Origin: Rhizobium sp. Root1203
GTDB taxonomy: Bacteria > Pseudomonadota > Alphaproteobacteria > Rhizobiales > Rhizobiaceae
Direction of reading: 5' to 3'
Length of the DNA stretch: 64,000 nucleotides
Assembly (NCBI RefSeq): GCF_001424945.1
Contig: NZ_LMCW01000002.1
Location: 104,787 to 168,786 of the forward strand
Positions 9,320 to 17,923 of this stretch are shown in pieces (position 1 is the stretch's first letter; each line of letters starts with the position of its first letter). The notes under the pieces are model-generated. The model made no database searches, was not told the origin of the DNA, and saw only the letters and a program-made list of their open reading frames with translations. The position numbers and the translations under genes are program-made.

Positions 9320-10096
9320 CTAGTAGCTCGTGGCTGCCGCGGGCGCCGACGGCGTACCGCCGAGAACCGCCAGAATATCGTCGAGCACGCCCGAGGCGCC
9401 GAAACGGAAGGTCGACGGCATCGGCCAGTCCGGCGCCATGATCGTTTCGGCAAGGCTCAGATAGAGCGTGGCGTCGGCGACCGATCCGATCCCGCCGGCC
9501 GGTTTGAAGCCAACCTTTCTGCCGCTGTGTCGGATCGCGCGCAGCATGATGTCGGCGGCCTCCAGCGTCGCATTGACAGCGACCTTGCCTGTTGAGGTCT
9601 TGATAAAATCCGCTCCGGCCTCGATTGCGAGCTCCGAGGCACGGCGGATAAGTGCCGCGTCCTTGATCTCGCCGGTTTCCAGAATAACCTTGAGGAGCAC
9701 AGTCCCCTTGCATTCGGCGCGCACCGCCGCGACCATGTCGGTCACAGCCTTGCCGCTTCCCGCCATGAACTTGCGGTAGGGAATGACGAGATCGATTTCG
9801 TCGGCGCCGTCGGCAATCGCCTCGCGGGTTTCCGCCGCAACGTCCGCGACCTCCATGTCGCCGGACGGGAAGTTGACGACGGTGGCAATACGCACGGGGT
9901 GCCCGCTGCCGAGGACGGCGCGGGCATGTGCGACGAAGCGCGGCCAGATGCAGATGGCGGCCGTATTGCCGTAGGGCGTCTGCGCGCGGGCGCACAAGCT
10001 CTCGATTTGTGCCTCGGTGCAGTCGTCCTTGAGGTTGGTGAGATCAAGGAGTGACAGCGCGACCGCCGCGGTCTCCTTGAGAGAGTGATTGGTCAT
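9320..10096 (-). CDS. deoC: Deoxyribose-phosphate aldolase
   Basis: A protein of 258 aa, a class I aldolase that splits deoxyribose-5-phosphate into glyceraldehyde-3-phosphate and acetaldehyde. It has LLDLTNLKDDCTE near the start, VNFPSGD, the region LVIPYRKFMAG, LKVILETGEIKD (catalytic Lys region) and the Schiff-base motif DFIKTSTGKV, then GFKPAGGI. Its ATG overlaps the stop codon of the upstream purine nucleoside phosphorylase (ATGA). Confidence 0.96.
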   Translation of the reverse strand: MTNHSLKETAAVALSLLDLTNLKDDCTEAQIESLCARAQTPYGNTAAICIWPRFVAHARAVLGSGHPVRIATVVNFPSGDMEVADVAAETREAIADGADEIDLVIPYRKFMAGSGKAVTDMVAAVRAECKGTVLLKVILETGEIKDAALIRRASELAIEAGADFIKTSTGKVAVNATLEAADIMLRAIRHSGRKVGFKPAGGIGSVADATLYLSLAETIMAPDWPMPSTFRFGASGVLDDILAVLGGTPSAPAAATSY

Positions 10097-10899
10097 TGTC
10101 TGTTTCCTCCGGCCGCGATCATCTCTTTCAAGACGGCGGCGAGACGGGCGCCGCCGATGGGCGCCATGTCCTTGGTTTCCTCGTGGCTCAGCTCTGCGCC
10201 GGTCATTCCGGCCCCATAGTTGGTGATAACCGAGGCCGCTGCAACCCTGAGGCCGAGCATTCGCGCGATGATGACCTCGGGCACTGTCGACATGCCGACG
10301 GCATCCGCGCCGAGAATGCGCGCCATGCGGATTTCGGCGGGCGTCTCGAAGCTCGGACCCGAGAACCACATGTAGACGCCCTGCGAAAGCGGAACCTCGA
10401 CCCTTTCGGCTGCCGCGCGCATGTCCTCCGCCAAAGCTGCATCGTAGGCATTCGTAAGGCCGACGAAGCGGCGATCGCTTTCCTCGCCGATCAGCGGGTT
10501 CATGCCGGAATAGTTGATATGGTCCGCGATCTGCATCACCGACCCCGGGGCGAGATCCTCGCGCAGGGAGCCTGCCGAATTGGTGAGAATCAGTGCTTCC
10601 ACCCCCAGGCCCTTCAGCACCTCGATCGGCAGGCGCATCGCGCTCGCGTCGCCTTTTTCGTAGAAATGGACGCGGCCGGACAGCATGATGACGGGGACAT
10701 CGCCAAGGCGACCGGCAACGACTTCGCCCGCATGGCCCGACACCGCGCTCACGGGAAAGCCCGGCAGATCGCGGTAGGCAATCCGAACAGGATCGGTCAG
10801 CTGGCTGACGAGGGAGCCGAGCCCGGAACCGAGGACGATGCCGTAGCGCGGCGCAAGCCCGCCGAGTTTGCCGGCAAGCAGATCGAGAGCGGCTTTCAT
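10093..10899 (-). CDS. punA: Purine nucleoside phosphorylase (trimeric type)
   Basis: A protein of 268 aa. It converts purine (deoxy)nucleosides and phosphate to base plus (deoxy)ribose-1-phosphate. Family features are GIVLGSGLGSL, SGRVHFYEKGD, LILTNSAGSL, QGVYMWFSGPSFETPAEIRMAR, and ADAVGMSTVPEVIIAR with TNYGAGM. The start ATG overlaps the cdd stop and its own stop overlaps the deoC start. With Add it handles adenosine via inosine. The symbol could equally be deoD/xapA in other naming schemes. Confidence 0.93.
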   Translation of the reverse strand: MKAALDLLAGKLGGLAPRYGIVLGSGLGSLVSQLTDPVRIAYRDLPGFPVSAVSGHAGEVVAGRLGDVPVIMLSGRVHFYEKGDASAMRLPIEVLKGLGVEALILTNSAGSLREDLAPGSVMQIADHINYSGMNPLIGEESDRRFVGLTNAYDAALAEDMRAAAERVEVPLSQGVYMWFSGPSFETPAEIRMARILGADAVGMSTVPEVIIARMLGLRVAAASVITNYGAGMTGAELSHEETKDMAPIGGARLAAVLKEMIAAGGNRQ

Positions 10900-11285
10900 C
10901 CGAGTTCCGTCTCGAAGCTGAAAGGAAGAAGCTCGTCCATGGTCATCGTCTTCTGCACGCCGGCTTCGTCGCAGAGATAGATTTTCGTGTCCTTGGACGC
11001 AAACTCCGAGATCTTCTGGCGGCAACCGCCGCAAGGCGGGCAGAGCGGCAGCTTCTCTGCGATGACGGCCATTTCGACGATCTTTTTGGCGCCTCCCATG
11101 ATCATCGCGCTGATCGCCGTCGGTTCGGCGCACCAGCCCTGCGGGAAGGAGAGGTTCTCGATGTTCGCGCCGGTATAGACCTTGCCATCCTCGGCGCGGA
11201 TGGCCGCGCCGACGGGGAATTTGGAGTAGGGAGCATGGGCAAAGGCCATGGCGCCGCGTGCGGCTTCGAAAAGGTCGTGGGACAT
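10896..11285 (-). CDS. cdd: Cytidine deaminase
   Basis: A protein of 129 aa, the short tetrameric type. It deaminates (deoxy)cytidine to (deoxy)uridine. It shows YSKFPVGAA, NIENLSFPQGWCAEPTAIS (zinc Cys plus catalytic Glu) and PLCPPCGGCRQ (the other zinc ligands). The start ATG follows AAGGAG by about 12 nt, and it is 4 nt from the preceding permease stop. It is part of the nucleoside import and breakdown operon. Confidence 0.95.
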   Translation of the reverse strand: MSHDLFEAARGAMAFAHAPYSKFPVGAAIRAEDGKVYTGANIENLSFPQGWCAEPTAISAMIMGGAKKIVEMAVIAEKLPLCPPCGGCRQKISEFASKDTKIYLCDEAGVQKTMTMDELLPFSFETELG

Positions 11286-11289
11286 GCTC

Positions 11290-12261
11290 TCAACGCTCCT
11301 TCGTATAGGGTACGCCGCCGGCCTTAGGCGGTGTTGCAACGCCGATGAAGCCGGCGAGCAGGATGCAGGTCAGGACATAGGGCAGCGCCTGGAAGATCTG
11401 CACCGGCACCTCGCCGACCAGCGGCACCTGCTTGCCCTGCATGAAATTTGCCAGCGCATCGAGGAAGCCGAAGAGCAGGCAGGCGAACATGACGGGCACC
11501 GGCTTCCATTTGGCGAAGACCAGTGCTGCAAGTGCAATATAGCCCTTGCCGGCCGACATGTCCTTGATGAAGGCGGCCGACTGCGCGATTGCGAGATAGG
11601 TGCCCGAGAAGCCGCAAAGGATACCGGCGCAGATGACGGCGCGGTAGCGCAGCCAGCTGACGGAGATGCCGGCCGTGTCGACTGCGCCCGGGTTTTCGCC
11701 GACCGCGCGCAGACGCAGGCCGAAACGCGTGCGGTAGAGGATCCACCAGGAGAACGGCACCGCAAGGAACGCCAGATAGGTGAGGATATTGTTGCCGGAG
11801 ATCACGTTCGCATAGAGCGGTCCGATGACCGGCACCTCGCGCATTGCGTCGGCGCCGGGCAGGATGATTGGCGTGAAGCGCGCGTCGCCCGCCAGCTGGG
11901 GCGTGCGTCCGCCCTGTCCGAACCAGGCCTGACCAAGGACAATGGTGATACCCGCGACGAAGAAGTTGATCGCCACGCCGGAGATGATCTGGTTGCCGCG
12001 ATTGGTGATCGAAGCGAAGCCGTGCACGAAACTGAGCGCGACGGAGCAGACGATTCCGGCACCGAGGCCAAGCCAGGCCGAACCCGTGAGGTAGGCAACG
12101 CAGGCGGCCGCGAAGGCCGAGCCCAGCATCTTGCCTTCAAGGCCGATGTCGAAGATGCCGGCCCGCTCGGAAAAAAGCCCGGCAAGAGCGGTGAAGATCA
12201 GCGGGATCGAGAGACGTACGGTCGAGCTCAGAACGCTGATGAAGATGTCATAATAATCCAT
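11290..12261 (-). CDS. Nucleoside-type ABC transporter permease
   Basis: A protein of 323 aa with about eight to nine hydrophobic helices, of the BPD_transp_2 (RbsC/branched-chain) family. It contains TALAGLFSERAGIFDIGLEGKML, the conserved region of permeases paired with BMP-family binding proteins. It lies 12 nt after the second permease and directly before cdd. The operon partners argue for (deoxy)nucleoside uptake; this is inferred, since substrate cannot be read from the permease. Confidence 0.9.
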   Translation of the reverse strand: MDYYDIFISVLSSTVRLSIPLIFTALAGLFSERAGIFDIGLEGKMLGSAFAAACVAYLTGSAWLGLGAGIVCSVALSFVHGFASITNRGNQIISGVAINFFVAGITIVLGQAWFGQGGRTPQLAGDARFTPIILPGADAMREVPVIGPLYANVISGNNILTYLAFLAVPFSWWILYRTRFGLRLRAVGENPGAVDTAGISVSWLRYRAVICAGILCGFSGTYLAIAQSAAFIKDMSAGKGYIALAALVFAKWKPVPVMFACLLFGFLDALANFMQGKQVPLVGEVPVQIFQALPYVLTCILLAGFIGVATPPKAGGVPYTKER

Positions 12262-12273
12262 CGTTCGCTCTCC

Positions 12274-13377
12274 CTACGCGCTCTTGAACTGTTGATAGAC
12301 GCGCACCAGCGCCGGACGGAACATGTATTCCAGGGCACCGGCAAACAGGATGACGAGACCTTGGATCACAAGGATCATTTCGCGGGTGATGTTTGGCATC
12401 TCGAAGGAGATCCAGTCGCCCCCCTGATAGAGAATGCCGAACAGGATCGCCGACAGAACGATGCCGACAGGATGGTTGCGGCCCATCAGGGAGACGGCGA
12501 TCCCGACGAAGCCGGCGCCGCCGACAAATTCCACCTGCAGGCGGGCGGACGAGCCCATGACAGGATTGAGCGCCATCATGCCGGCAAGCGCGCCGGAGAG
12601 CAGCATGGCGATCATGACGGTACGGGCATACGGAATGCCCGCATAGGAGGCGGCGCTCGGGCTGACGCCGAGCGTGCGCATCTCGAAGCCGAGTTTGGTG
12701 CGCCAGATCAGCAGCCACACGAAATAGGAGGCGACCAGCGCAATGATGAAGGAGACGTTGAACGGAGCAGCGCCGAGCTTTGCGCCGAACATGTTCATCA
12801 GCCAGCCGAGCTTCGGCAGCTGCCCGCCCTCGAGGAACGTCCGGGTTTCCGGCGCCATCTTGCCCGGAACGATCAGGACGTGCACCAGCAGATAAACCAT
12901 CAGCGCAGCGCCGATATAGTTGAACATGATGGTGGTGATGACGATATGGCTGCCGCGCTTCGCCTGCAGGAAAGCCGGAATGAAGGCCCAGGCTGCCCCG
13001 AACAGGCCCGCACCGACGACTGCCACCGGCATGGTCACATACCAGGGCACGTAGCGGTCGAGTGCAAGCGCCACCAGGGCGCAACCCAGGCCGCCCAGAT
13101 AGGCCTGGCCCTCGGAGCCGATGTTGAAGAGGCCGGCATGGATGGCAACGGCGACGGACAGGCCGGTGAAGATGAAGCTGGTGGCGTAGTACAGCGTAAA
13201 GCCGATCCCTTCGCCGCTGCCCAGCGCGCCCTCGATCAGCAGCGATAGGGCCGCCAGCGGGCTTTCGCCGATCAGCCAGACAACGAATCCGGAGATCAGG
13301 AAGGCCACGATCAGGTTCAGGATCGGTATGAGGCCGTAATTGATCCAGTTTGGAAGTGGGACGGAAGCAGTGCTCAT
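12274..13377 (-). CDS. Nucleoside-type ABC transporter permease
   Basis: A protein of about 367 aa and the other BPD_transp_2 permease. It is polytopic, with the conserved ...GLFNIGSEGQAYLGGLG region and FVGIAVSLMGRNHPVG. I chose the ATG giving MSTASVPLPN, with GAGG about 7 nt upstream; an in-frame ATG 18 nt earlier would overlap the ATPase stop. It forms a heteromeric membrane domain with the product of 11290-12261 and takes energy from the double ATPase just upstream. Confidence 0.9.
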   Translation of the reverse strand: MSTASVPLPNWINYGLIPILNLIVAFLISGFVVWLIGESPLAALSLLIEGALGSGEGIGFTLYYATSFIFTGLSVAVAIHAGLFNIGSEGQAYLGGLGCALVALALDRYVPWYVTMPVAVVGAGLFGAAWAFIPAFLQAKRGSHIVITTIMFNYIGAALMVYLLVHVLIVPGKMAPETRTFLEGGQLPKLGWLMNMFGAKLGAAPFNVSFIIALVASYFVWLLIWRTKLGFEMRTLGVSPSAASYAGIPYARTVMIAMLLSGALAGMMALNPVMGSSARLQVEFVGGAGFVGIAVSLMGRNHPVGIVLSAILFGILYQGGDWISFEMPNITREMILVIQGLVILFAGALEYMFRPALVRVYQQFKSA

Positions 13378-13384
13378 TAAGGCC

Positions 13385-14896
13385 TCACGCGGCAATGCCG
13401 GCCATCATCAGGCCGAGGGTCTGTTCACCGGCATCGGGCGTCTTCTCGCCGACCACATGGCCGGCAAACATGACAAGGATACGGTCTGAAAGGGCGCGGA
13501 TTTCGTCGAGCTCCACGGAAACGAGCAGGATGGCCTTGCCCGCGTCGCGCATCTCGATGATTCGGCGGTGAATGAACTCGATGGCGCCGATATCGACACC
13601 GCGGGTCGGCTGTCCGATGATCAGCGCCGACGGATCGCGTTCGATTTCGCGGGCGACGACGATCTTCTGCTGGTTGCCGCCGGAAAAGTTCGCTGTCTTC
13701 AGCCGTGGGTTCGGCGGACGGATATCGTATTTCTCGATCTTCTCCATGGCATCCTTGCGGATCGCCTCCAGGTCGAGCAGCGGGCCCTTGCTGTAGGCCG
13801 GATTGCGGTGATAGCCGAGTACCGAGTTTTCGTACTCCTCGAATTTCAGAACCAGACCCATGTGATGGCGGTCTTCGGGAATGTGGGCGAGGCCGAGTTC
13901 CCGAAGGCGCGCAGGATCCGCCTTGTCGATCGGCTGGCCGTCGAGCAGGACTTCGCCGGAATGCGGCTTGCGGATACCCGCGATCGCTTCCAGGAGTTCG
14001 GACTGCCCATTGCCGGCGACGCCCGCAACGCCTACGATCTCGCCGGCATGGACGTCAAACGAGACGTTGTCGACCATGACCACGCCGCGGTTGTCCTTGA
14101 CCGAGAGATTGCGCACCGACAGCACGACCTTGCCGGGATTGGCCTCGCCCTTCTGCACGCGCAGCAGAACACGGCGACCGACCATCAGCTCGGCCAGCTC
14201 CTCGACCGTTGTTTCCGAGGTCTTGCGCGTTGCCACCATCTCGCCGCGGCGCATGACGGAGACCGTATCGGTGATCGCCATGATTTCGCGCAGCTTGTGG
14301 GTGATCAGGATGACCGTCTTTCCCTGGTCGCGCAGCACGCCGAGGATCTTGAACAGGTGGTCCGCTTCGGCAGGGGTCAAAACGCCTGTCGGCTCGTCGA
14401 GAATGAGAATCTCGGCGCCGCGATACATGGCCTTGAGAATTTCGACGCGTTGCTGCAGGCCGACCGGAAGCTGCTCTATGACGGCGTCCGGATTGACCTC
14501 CAGGCCATAGTCCTTCTCGAGGCGGCGCAGCTCGGCGCGGGCCGACGAGACGCCCCTGGCAAGCAGCGCGCCGCCTTCGGCGCCCAGCATGATGTTTTCC
14601 AGCACCGTGAAATTGTCGACCAGCATGAAATGCTGATGCACCATGCCGATGCCGGCCGAGATGGCGGCCTGGCTGTCCTTGATGGTCACGGGATTGCCGT
14701 TGACGCGGATCTCTCCGCTGTCGGCATGATAAAAACCGTAGATGATCGACATCAGTGTCGATTTTCCGGCACCGTTTTCCCCGATGATCCCGTGGATCGT
14801 GCCCTTGGCGACGGTGAGGTTGATGTTCTTGTTGGCGTGAACGGCACCGAATTTCTTGTCGATGCCCACAAGTTCGATAGCGGGCGTGTCTGTCAC
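13385..14896 (-). CDS. Nucleoside-type ABC transporter, double ATP-binding protein
   Basis: A protein of about 503 aa with two fused ATPase halves, as in RbsA/MglA and BMP-linked systems. The first half has [16 protein letters not shown] and [11 protein letters not shown]; the second has the degenerate Walker [31 protein letters not shown] and [13 protein letters not shown]. The frame is open to an ATG at 14944, but that ATG lies inside a terminator-like hairpin. The GTG at 14896, preceded by GGAG at 7 nt spacing (reading [17 protein letters not shown]), is therefore the likely start. Confidence 0.93.
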   Translation of the reverse strand: MTDTPAIELVGIDKKFGAVHANKNINLTVAKGTIHGIIGENGAGKSTLMSIIYGFYHADSGEIRVNGNPVTIKDSQAAISAGIGMVHQHFMLVDNFTVLENIMLGAEGGALLARGVSSARAELRRLEKDYGLEVNPDAVIEQLPVGLQQRVEILKAMYRGAEILILDEPTGVLTPAEADHLFKILGVLRDQGKTVILITHKLREIMAITDTVSVMRRGEMVATRKTSETTVEELAELMVGRRVLLRVQKGEANPGKVVLSVRNLSVKDNRGVVMVDNVSFDVHAGEIVGVAGVAGNGQSELLEAIAGIRKPHSGEVLLDGQPIDKADPARLRELGLAHIPEDRHHMGLVLKFEEYENSVLGYHRNPAYSKGPLLDLEAIRKDAMEKIEKYDIRPPNPRLKTANFSGGNQQKIVVAREIERDPSALIIGQPTRGVDIGAIEFIHRRIIEMRDAGKAILLVSVELDEIRALSDRILVMFAGHVVGEKTPDAGEQTLGLMMAGIAA

Positions 14897-14910
14897 TGCA
14901 GGCTCCAAAT

Positions 14911-14950
14911 ACGAAAAGGGCGTATGGCGAAAAGATTCCACCATACGCCC
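14911..14950 (-). terminator. Intra-operon terminator/attenuator after BMP gene
   Basis: Minus-strand arms GGGCGTATGG (14941-14950) and CCATACGCCC (14918-14927) form a perfect 10-bp stem with a 13-nt loop. TTTTCGTATTT follows. It sits 15 nt past the binding-protein stop and before the ATPase GTG start. It should reduce transcription of the downstream operon relative to the binding protein. Confidence 0.8.
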
Positions 14951-14964
14951 GTCTCAGTCGCGGA

Positions 14965-15957
14965 TCACTTCGGGCAAGCGTTGTCCGAGGTGTAATCGTG
15001 AACCTTGATGGTTCCTGCAATGATGTCGGCCTTGGCCTTGTCGACCGCTGCCTGCATTTCAGGCGTGATGAGCGCCTTGTTGTGCTCGTCGATGGCGGCC
15101 GCAACGCCGTCTTCCTTGACGCCGAGCGATTGAACGCCGGCGGTGAACTTGTCACCCTTGACGTCGGTGAAGGCGTTGAAGACTGCGAGGTCGACGCGCT
15201 TGACCATCGAGGTCAGCACGGAACCCGGATGCAGGTAATTCTGGTTGGAGTCGACGCCGATCGAGAACTTCTTGTTGTCGGCTGCCGTCTGCAGAACGCC
15301 GAGACCGGTTGCACCGGCAGCCGCGTAGACGACGTCTGCGCCCTGGTCGATCTGGTTCTTGGTAAGTTCGCCGCCGCGAACCGGGTCGTTCCAGGCAGCG
15401 CCGGTCGTGCCGGTCATGTTCTGGAAGACTTCGATCTTCGCATTGGCGGCGCGTGCGCCCTGCTCATAGCCGCATCCGAACTTGCGGATGAGCGGAATGT
15501 CCATGCCGCCGACGAAACCGACCTTGCCGGATTTGGACGCCATGCCGGCGAGAAGACCGACGAGGAACGAGCCCTCTTCTTCCTTGTATACGACCGAGCG
15601 GACGTTCGGCTTGTCGACCACGGCGTCAACGATGATGAACTTGGTGTCCGGGAATTCGGCTGCGACCTTCTCGATTGCAGAGGTCCAGGCGAATGAAACG
15701 GCAACAACCGGGTTGAAACCGCGGCTTGCGAAGTTGCGGATCGCCTGTTCGCCCTGGGTGTCGCCAGTCGGCTCGAAGTCACGATACGCGACACCGGTTT
15801 CCTTCTTGAACTTTTCGGCGCCGTTGAAGGCTGCTTCGTTGAACGACTTATCGAACTTCCCGCCGGTGCCGTAGACCAGTGCCGGCTTGACGTCGGCGGC
15901 AAGCGCCGTCGTGGACATGGCGGCCACGGCAAGGAGAGTCAGAAGGGATTTTTTCAT
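14965..15957 (-). CDS. BMP-family ABC transporter substrate-binding protein
   Basis: A protein of 330 aa with a Sec signal peptide (MKKSLLTLLAVAAMSTTALA/AD) and no lipobox Cys. The Bmp/PnrA/Med fold is indicated by ALVYGTGGKFDKSFNEAAFNGAEKF, EGSFLVGLLAGMASKSGKVGFVGGMDIPLIRKFGCGY and GADVVYAAAGATGLGVLQTA. Characterised relatives bind purine and pyrimidine nucleosides. It heads the minus-strand operon that continues into cdd-punA-deoC-deoA, which strongly supports nucleosides as ligand. Confidence 0.93.
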   Translation of the reverse strand: MKKSLLTLLAVAAMSTTALAADVKPALVYGTGGKFDKSFNEAAFNGAEKFKKETGVAYRDFEPTGDTQGEQAIRNFASRGFNPVVAVSFAWTSAIEKVAAEFPDTKFIIVDAVVDKPNVRSVVYKEEEGSFLVGLLAGMASKSGKVGFVGGMDIPLIRKFGCGYEQGARAANAKIEVFQNMTGTTGAAWNDPVRGGELTKNQIDQGADVVYAAAGATGLGVLQTAADNKKFSIGVDSNQNYLHPGSVLTSMVKRVDLAVFNAFTDVKGDKFTAGVQSLGVKEDGVAAAIDEHNKALITPEMQAAVDKAKADIIAGTIKVHDYTSDNACPK

Positions 15958-16221
15958 AGTGCAGCCCTGTTGTTAGTATTAGTTAGGGGTCCTCCCGCAA
16001 GCCTGTTTTCAGGCATGTCTGCGGAACCACCGACCTTCCCCCGGAGGCCTGGCTGCGCGCATCCTTGCATGGCTCAAAAGAAAATTCACCAGAAATTTTT
16101 CGACTGGTAAAAATTTGCCGCAACTGCCAAAAATCAGCTCAAGCGGGCTGAATTTTGCGCAAAATCATCGATGGGTTGTGATTTTTCTAGGCATCGGGCA
16201 GCCAATACGGCTGCCGCCAAG

Positions 16222-16539
16222 CTAGGCAGCGAAGCGGCCGGCGGCCGGCTGCTTCTTGTAGCCGGCCATCCACAGCAGCAGCGAGAGCACGAGAAACACC
16301 GCAAATGCCGGCTGCATCATGAGCCATTGAAAGGCGAGCGTATAGAAGCGCGGGTGGATGTAGTAGGAGATGGAGGATTGCAATGCGTCAAGCGACGAGG
16401 CGTTCAGATCCTGCCACGCCGCGCCCATCGGCGTTATGACCACGGAGGAGGCCGCCACGGATTGAATGGAATCGACGGTCCCGGCAATCACAGCGACAGC
16501 CAGCGCAACAAGACTCGCCAAACGCAGTAGGAAACGCAT
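16222..16539 (-). CDS. Small membrane protein, unknown function
   Basis: A protein of about 105 aa if it starts at MRFLLRLASLV. It has one hydrophobic segment at the N-terminus (signal or anchor) and another near the C-terminus (PAFAVFLVLSLLLWMAGYKKQ). Between them lies a soluble segment with ITPMGAAWQDLNASSLDALQ. I do not recognise a named family; its arrangement resembles small conserved rhizobial membrane proteins. The frame is open to 16590, but the Met at 16539 gives a clean signal. It stands alone between the BMP gene and tRNA-Ser. Confidence 0.7.
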   Translation of the reverse strand: MRFLLRLASLVALAVAVIAGTVDSIQSVAASSVVITPMGAAWQDLNASSLDALQSSISYYIHPRFYTLAFQWLMMQPAFAVFLVLSLLLWMAGYKKQPAAGRFAA

Positions 16540-16761
16540 CGATCTCTCCGGCCTTTGATCCGCCGGACAACCGCCGGCCAGCCGCATCATTCTCCACCCA
16601 ACACAAAAATAGCGACGTGCTGGCGGAACTGCAATGGAGGCTCAGCCGCACTTTTACCGGAAGAAGTCAAAAAACTGTTAGATTTAGGTTGATCGCCGAA
16701 AATTCATCGGTATATATCGCGCCGTTCCAACGATTTGCGTCTGACGACGCAGGCCGGCAAA

Positions 16762-16851
16762 GGACAGGTGGCCGAGTGGTTTAAGGCGCACGCCTGGAAC
16801 GCGTGTGTACGTGAAAGCGTACCGTGGGTTCGAATCCCACCCTGTCCGCCA
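16762..16851 (+). tRNA. tRNA-Ser (anticodon GGA)
   Basis: This is a 90-nt class II tRNA. The acceptor stem GGACAGG pairs with CCTGTCC, followed by discriminator G and an encoded CCA. The anticodon stem CACGC/GCGTG encloses loop CTGGAAC, giving anticodon GGA for UCC/UCU codons. The long variable arm (TACG..CGTA) is typical of tRNA-Ser. The T-arm reads GTGGGTTCGAATCCCAC. Confidence 0.97.
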
Positions 16852-17151
16852 TCGAAATGCTAAGCCGCCAAAGTCTGTTGCTCGCTTCAAGTCGCGAGTG
16901 GGGGCATATTCCCAAGCACTATCCGAGGGTTGTTGATCCGGAGTGTCGGTAGAAGGACGGCGCGTTGGAATAGCTGTGCCCATCGTGTTGCCGCGGTATC
17001 GGTGTCCCGCGCGCCCTGGTGTTGCGCTTTCCCAACACGCCTTTGGGAATGCCCGATGACCTTGCCGTTTTCGGCGCTCGAAACACATTTTGGTCACGGA
17101 TGGGCGTACAGGGAGACCGACCTACCCCAATCCATTGATCAATCGGAATCT
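16852..17151. other. Intergenic region between tRNA-Ser and the L,D-transpeptidase
   Basis: About 300 nt without a supported gene. There is no integrase or duplicated tRNA end that would indicate an inserted element. The frame of the following gene is open back to 16930, including an ATG at 17056. Those codons do not look like a signal sequence, and I treat them as leader. Confidence 0.4.
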
Positions 17152-17871
17152 TTGAAATTGCATCTGTTTTCTGTTCTTCGGCTGCTGTCCGCGGCAGCCG
17201 GCGCTATTCTTCTCGCGAGCTGTACCCAATTGCCGGCCGAGCGAATTGTCGTCGCGACACCCAATCCGCCGATCGTGAAGGCGGCCGTTCCCGAAAAAGT
17301 GCCCGCGCCCTCGCGCCCCGCGCCGGACAAGCCGGACTATCCGGCTATCTATGCGGACCGCAACGACGGAGACTACCACTTGCCGGCCATCGCCCATGCT
17401 GAGGTCGATCCCTACTATCTCCGCCAGGAGGTGGACTACGACACTGACGAGCCGCCCGGCTCGATCGTCGTCGATACCGAAACCAAATTCCTCTATTTCA
17501 TCCTGAAGGACGGCCGGGCGATCCGCTATGGCGTCAGCCTCGGCGCGCAGGGCCGCGCCTGGAAGGGGCGCGCAATCATTCAGTGGAAGCGGAAGTGGCC
17601 CACATGGACCCCGACGCCCTCCATGATCGGGCGCAATCCGAAGCTCGAACAGTGGAAGCAGGGCATGCCGCCCGGCCTGCAGAACCCATTGGGCGCGCGG
17701 GCGCTCTATATCTTCCAGGATGGCCAGGACACGCTCTATCGCATCCACGGCTCGCCGGAATGGAAGACGATCGGCAAGAATGCCTCGTCCGGCTGCGTCC
17801 GCATGTTCAATCAGGACGCCATCGATCTCTACGATCGGGTAAGGGGCAAGGCGGTCCTTGTCGTGAAGTGA
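17152..17871 (+). CDS. L,D-transpeptidase (YkuD domain) lipoprotein
   Basis: About 239 aa if it starts at the TTG at 17152; ATG 17056 is the alternative. The N-terminus has a lipoprotein signal with lipobox LLASC (Cys codon at 17221). A Pro-rich linker is followed by a YkuD domain with the catalytic motif IHGSPEW...SSGCVRM. Such enzymes make 3-3 peptidoglycan cross-links or anchor proteins to peptidoglycan in the periplasm, a major activity in polar-growing Rhizobiaceae. It is monocistronic, with a terminator behind it. The start codon is the uncertain part. Confidence 0.88.
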   Translation: MKLHLFSVLRLLSAAAGAILLASCTQLPAERIVVATPNPPIVKAAVPEKVPAPSRPAPDKPDYPAIYADRNDGDYHLPAIAHAEVDPYYLRQEVDYDTDEPPGSIVVDTETKFLYFILKDGRAIRYGVSLGAQGRAWKGRAIIQWKRKWPTWTPTPSMIGRNPKLEQWKQGMPPGLQNPLGARALYIFQDGQDTLYRIHGSPEWKTIGKNASSGCVRMFNQDAIDLYDRVRGKAVLVVK

Positions 17872-17894
17872 CGCCGACAGCGGGGACGGCAGAG

Positions 17895-17917
17895 ACGCGG
17901 CCCATGCGCCGCGTTTT
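17895..17917 (+). terminator. Terminator after the L,D-transpeptidase
   Basis: The stem ACGCGGC/GCCGCGT with a 6-nt loop is followed by TTTTCCC. It sits between the convergent L,D-transpeptidase and pncB genes, just short of the pncB stop. Confidence 0.65.
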
Positions 17918-17923
17918 CCCGTC

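Noticed and set aside
8119..9441. 440-codon open frame on the plus strand
   Set aside because: It is the antisense of deoA with no recognisable motif.
11248..13248. 666-codon open frame on the plus strand
   Set aside because: It lies opposite the permease and cdd genes, is rich in Arg, Asp and His as expected from antisense reading of GC-rich genes, and has no family resemblance.
16684..17097. Open frame on the minus strand reading [17 protein letters not shown] in its middle
   Set aside because: It is the antisense translation of the tRNA-Ser gene, a well-known annotation artefact, not a protein.
16762..17151. tRNA-Ser as an integration site for a genomic island
   Set aside because: No integrase, no repeated 3' tRNA segment, and the following genes are ordinary chromosomal ones.
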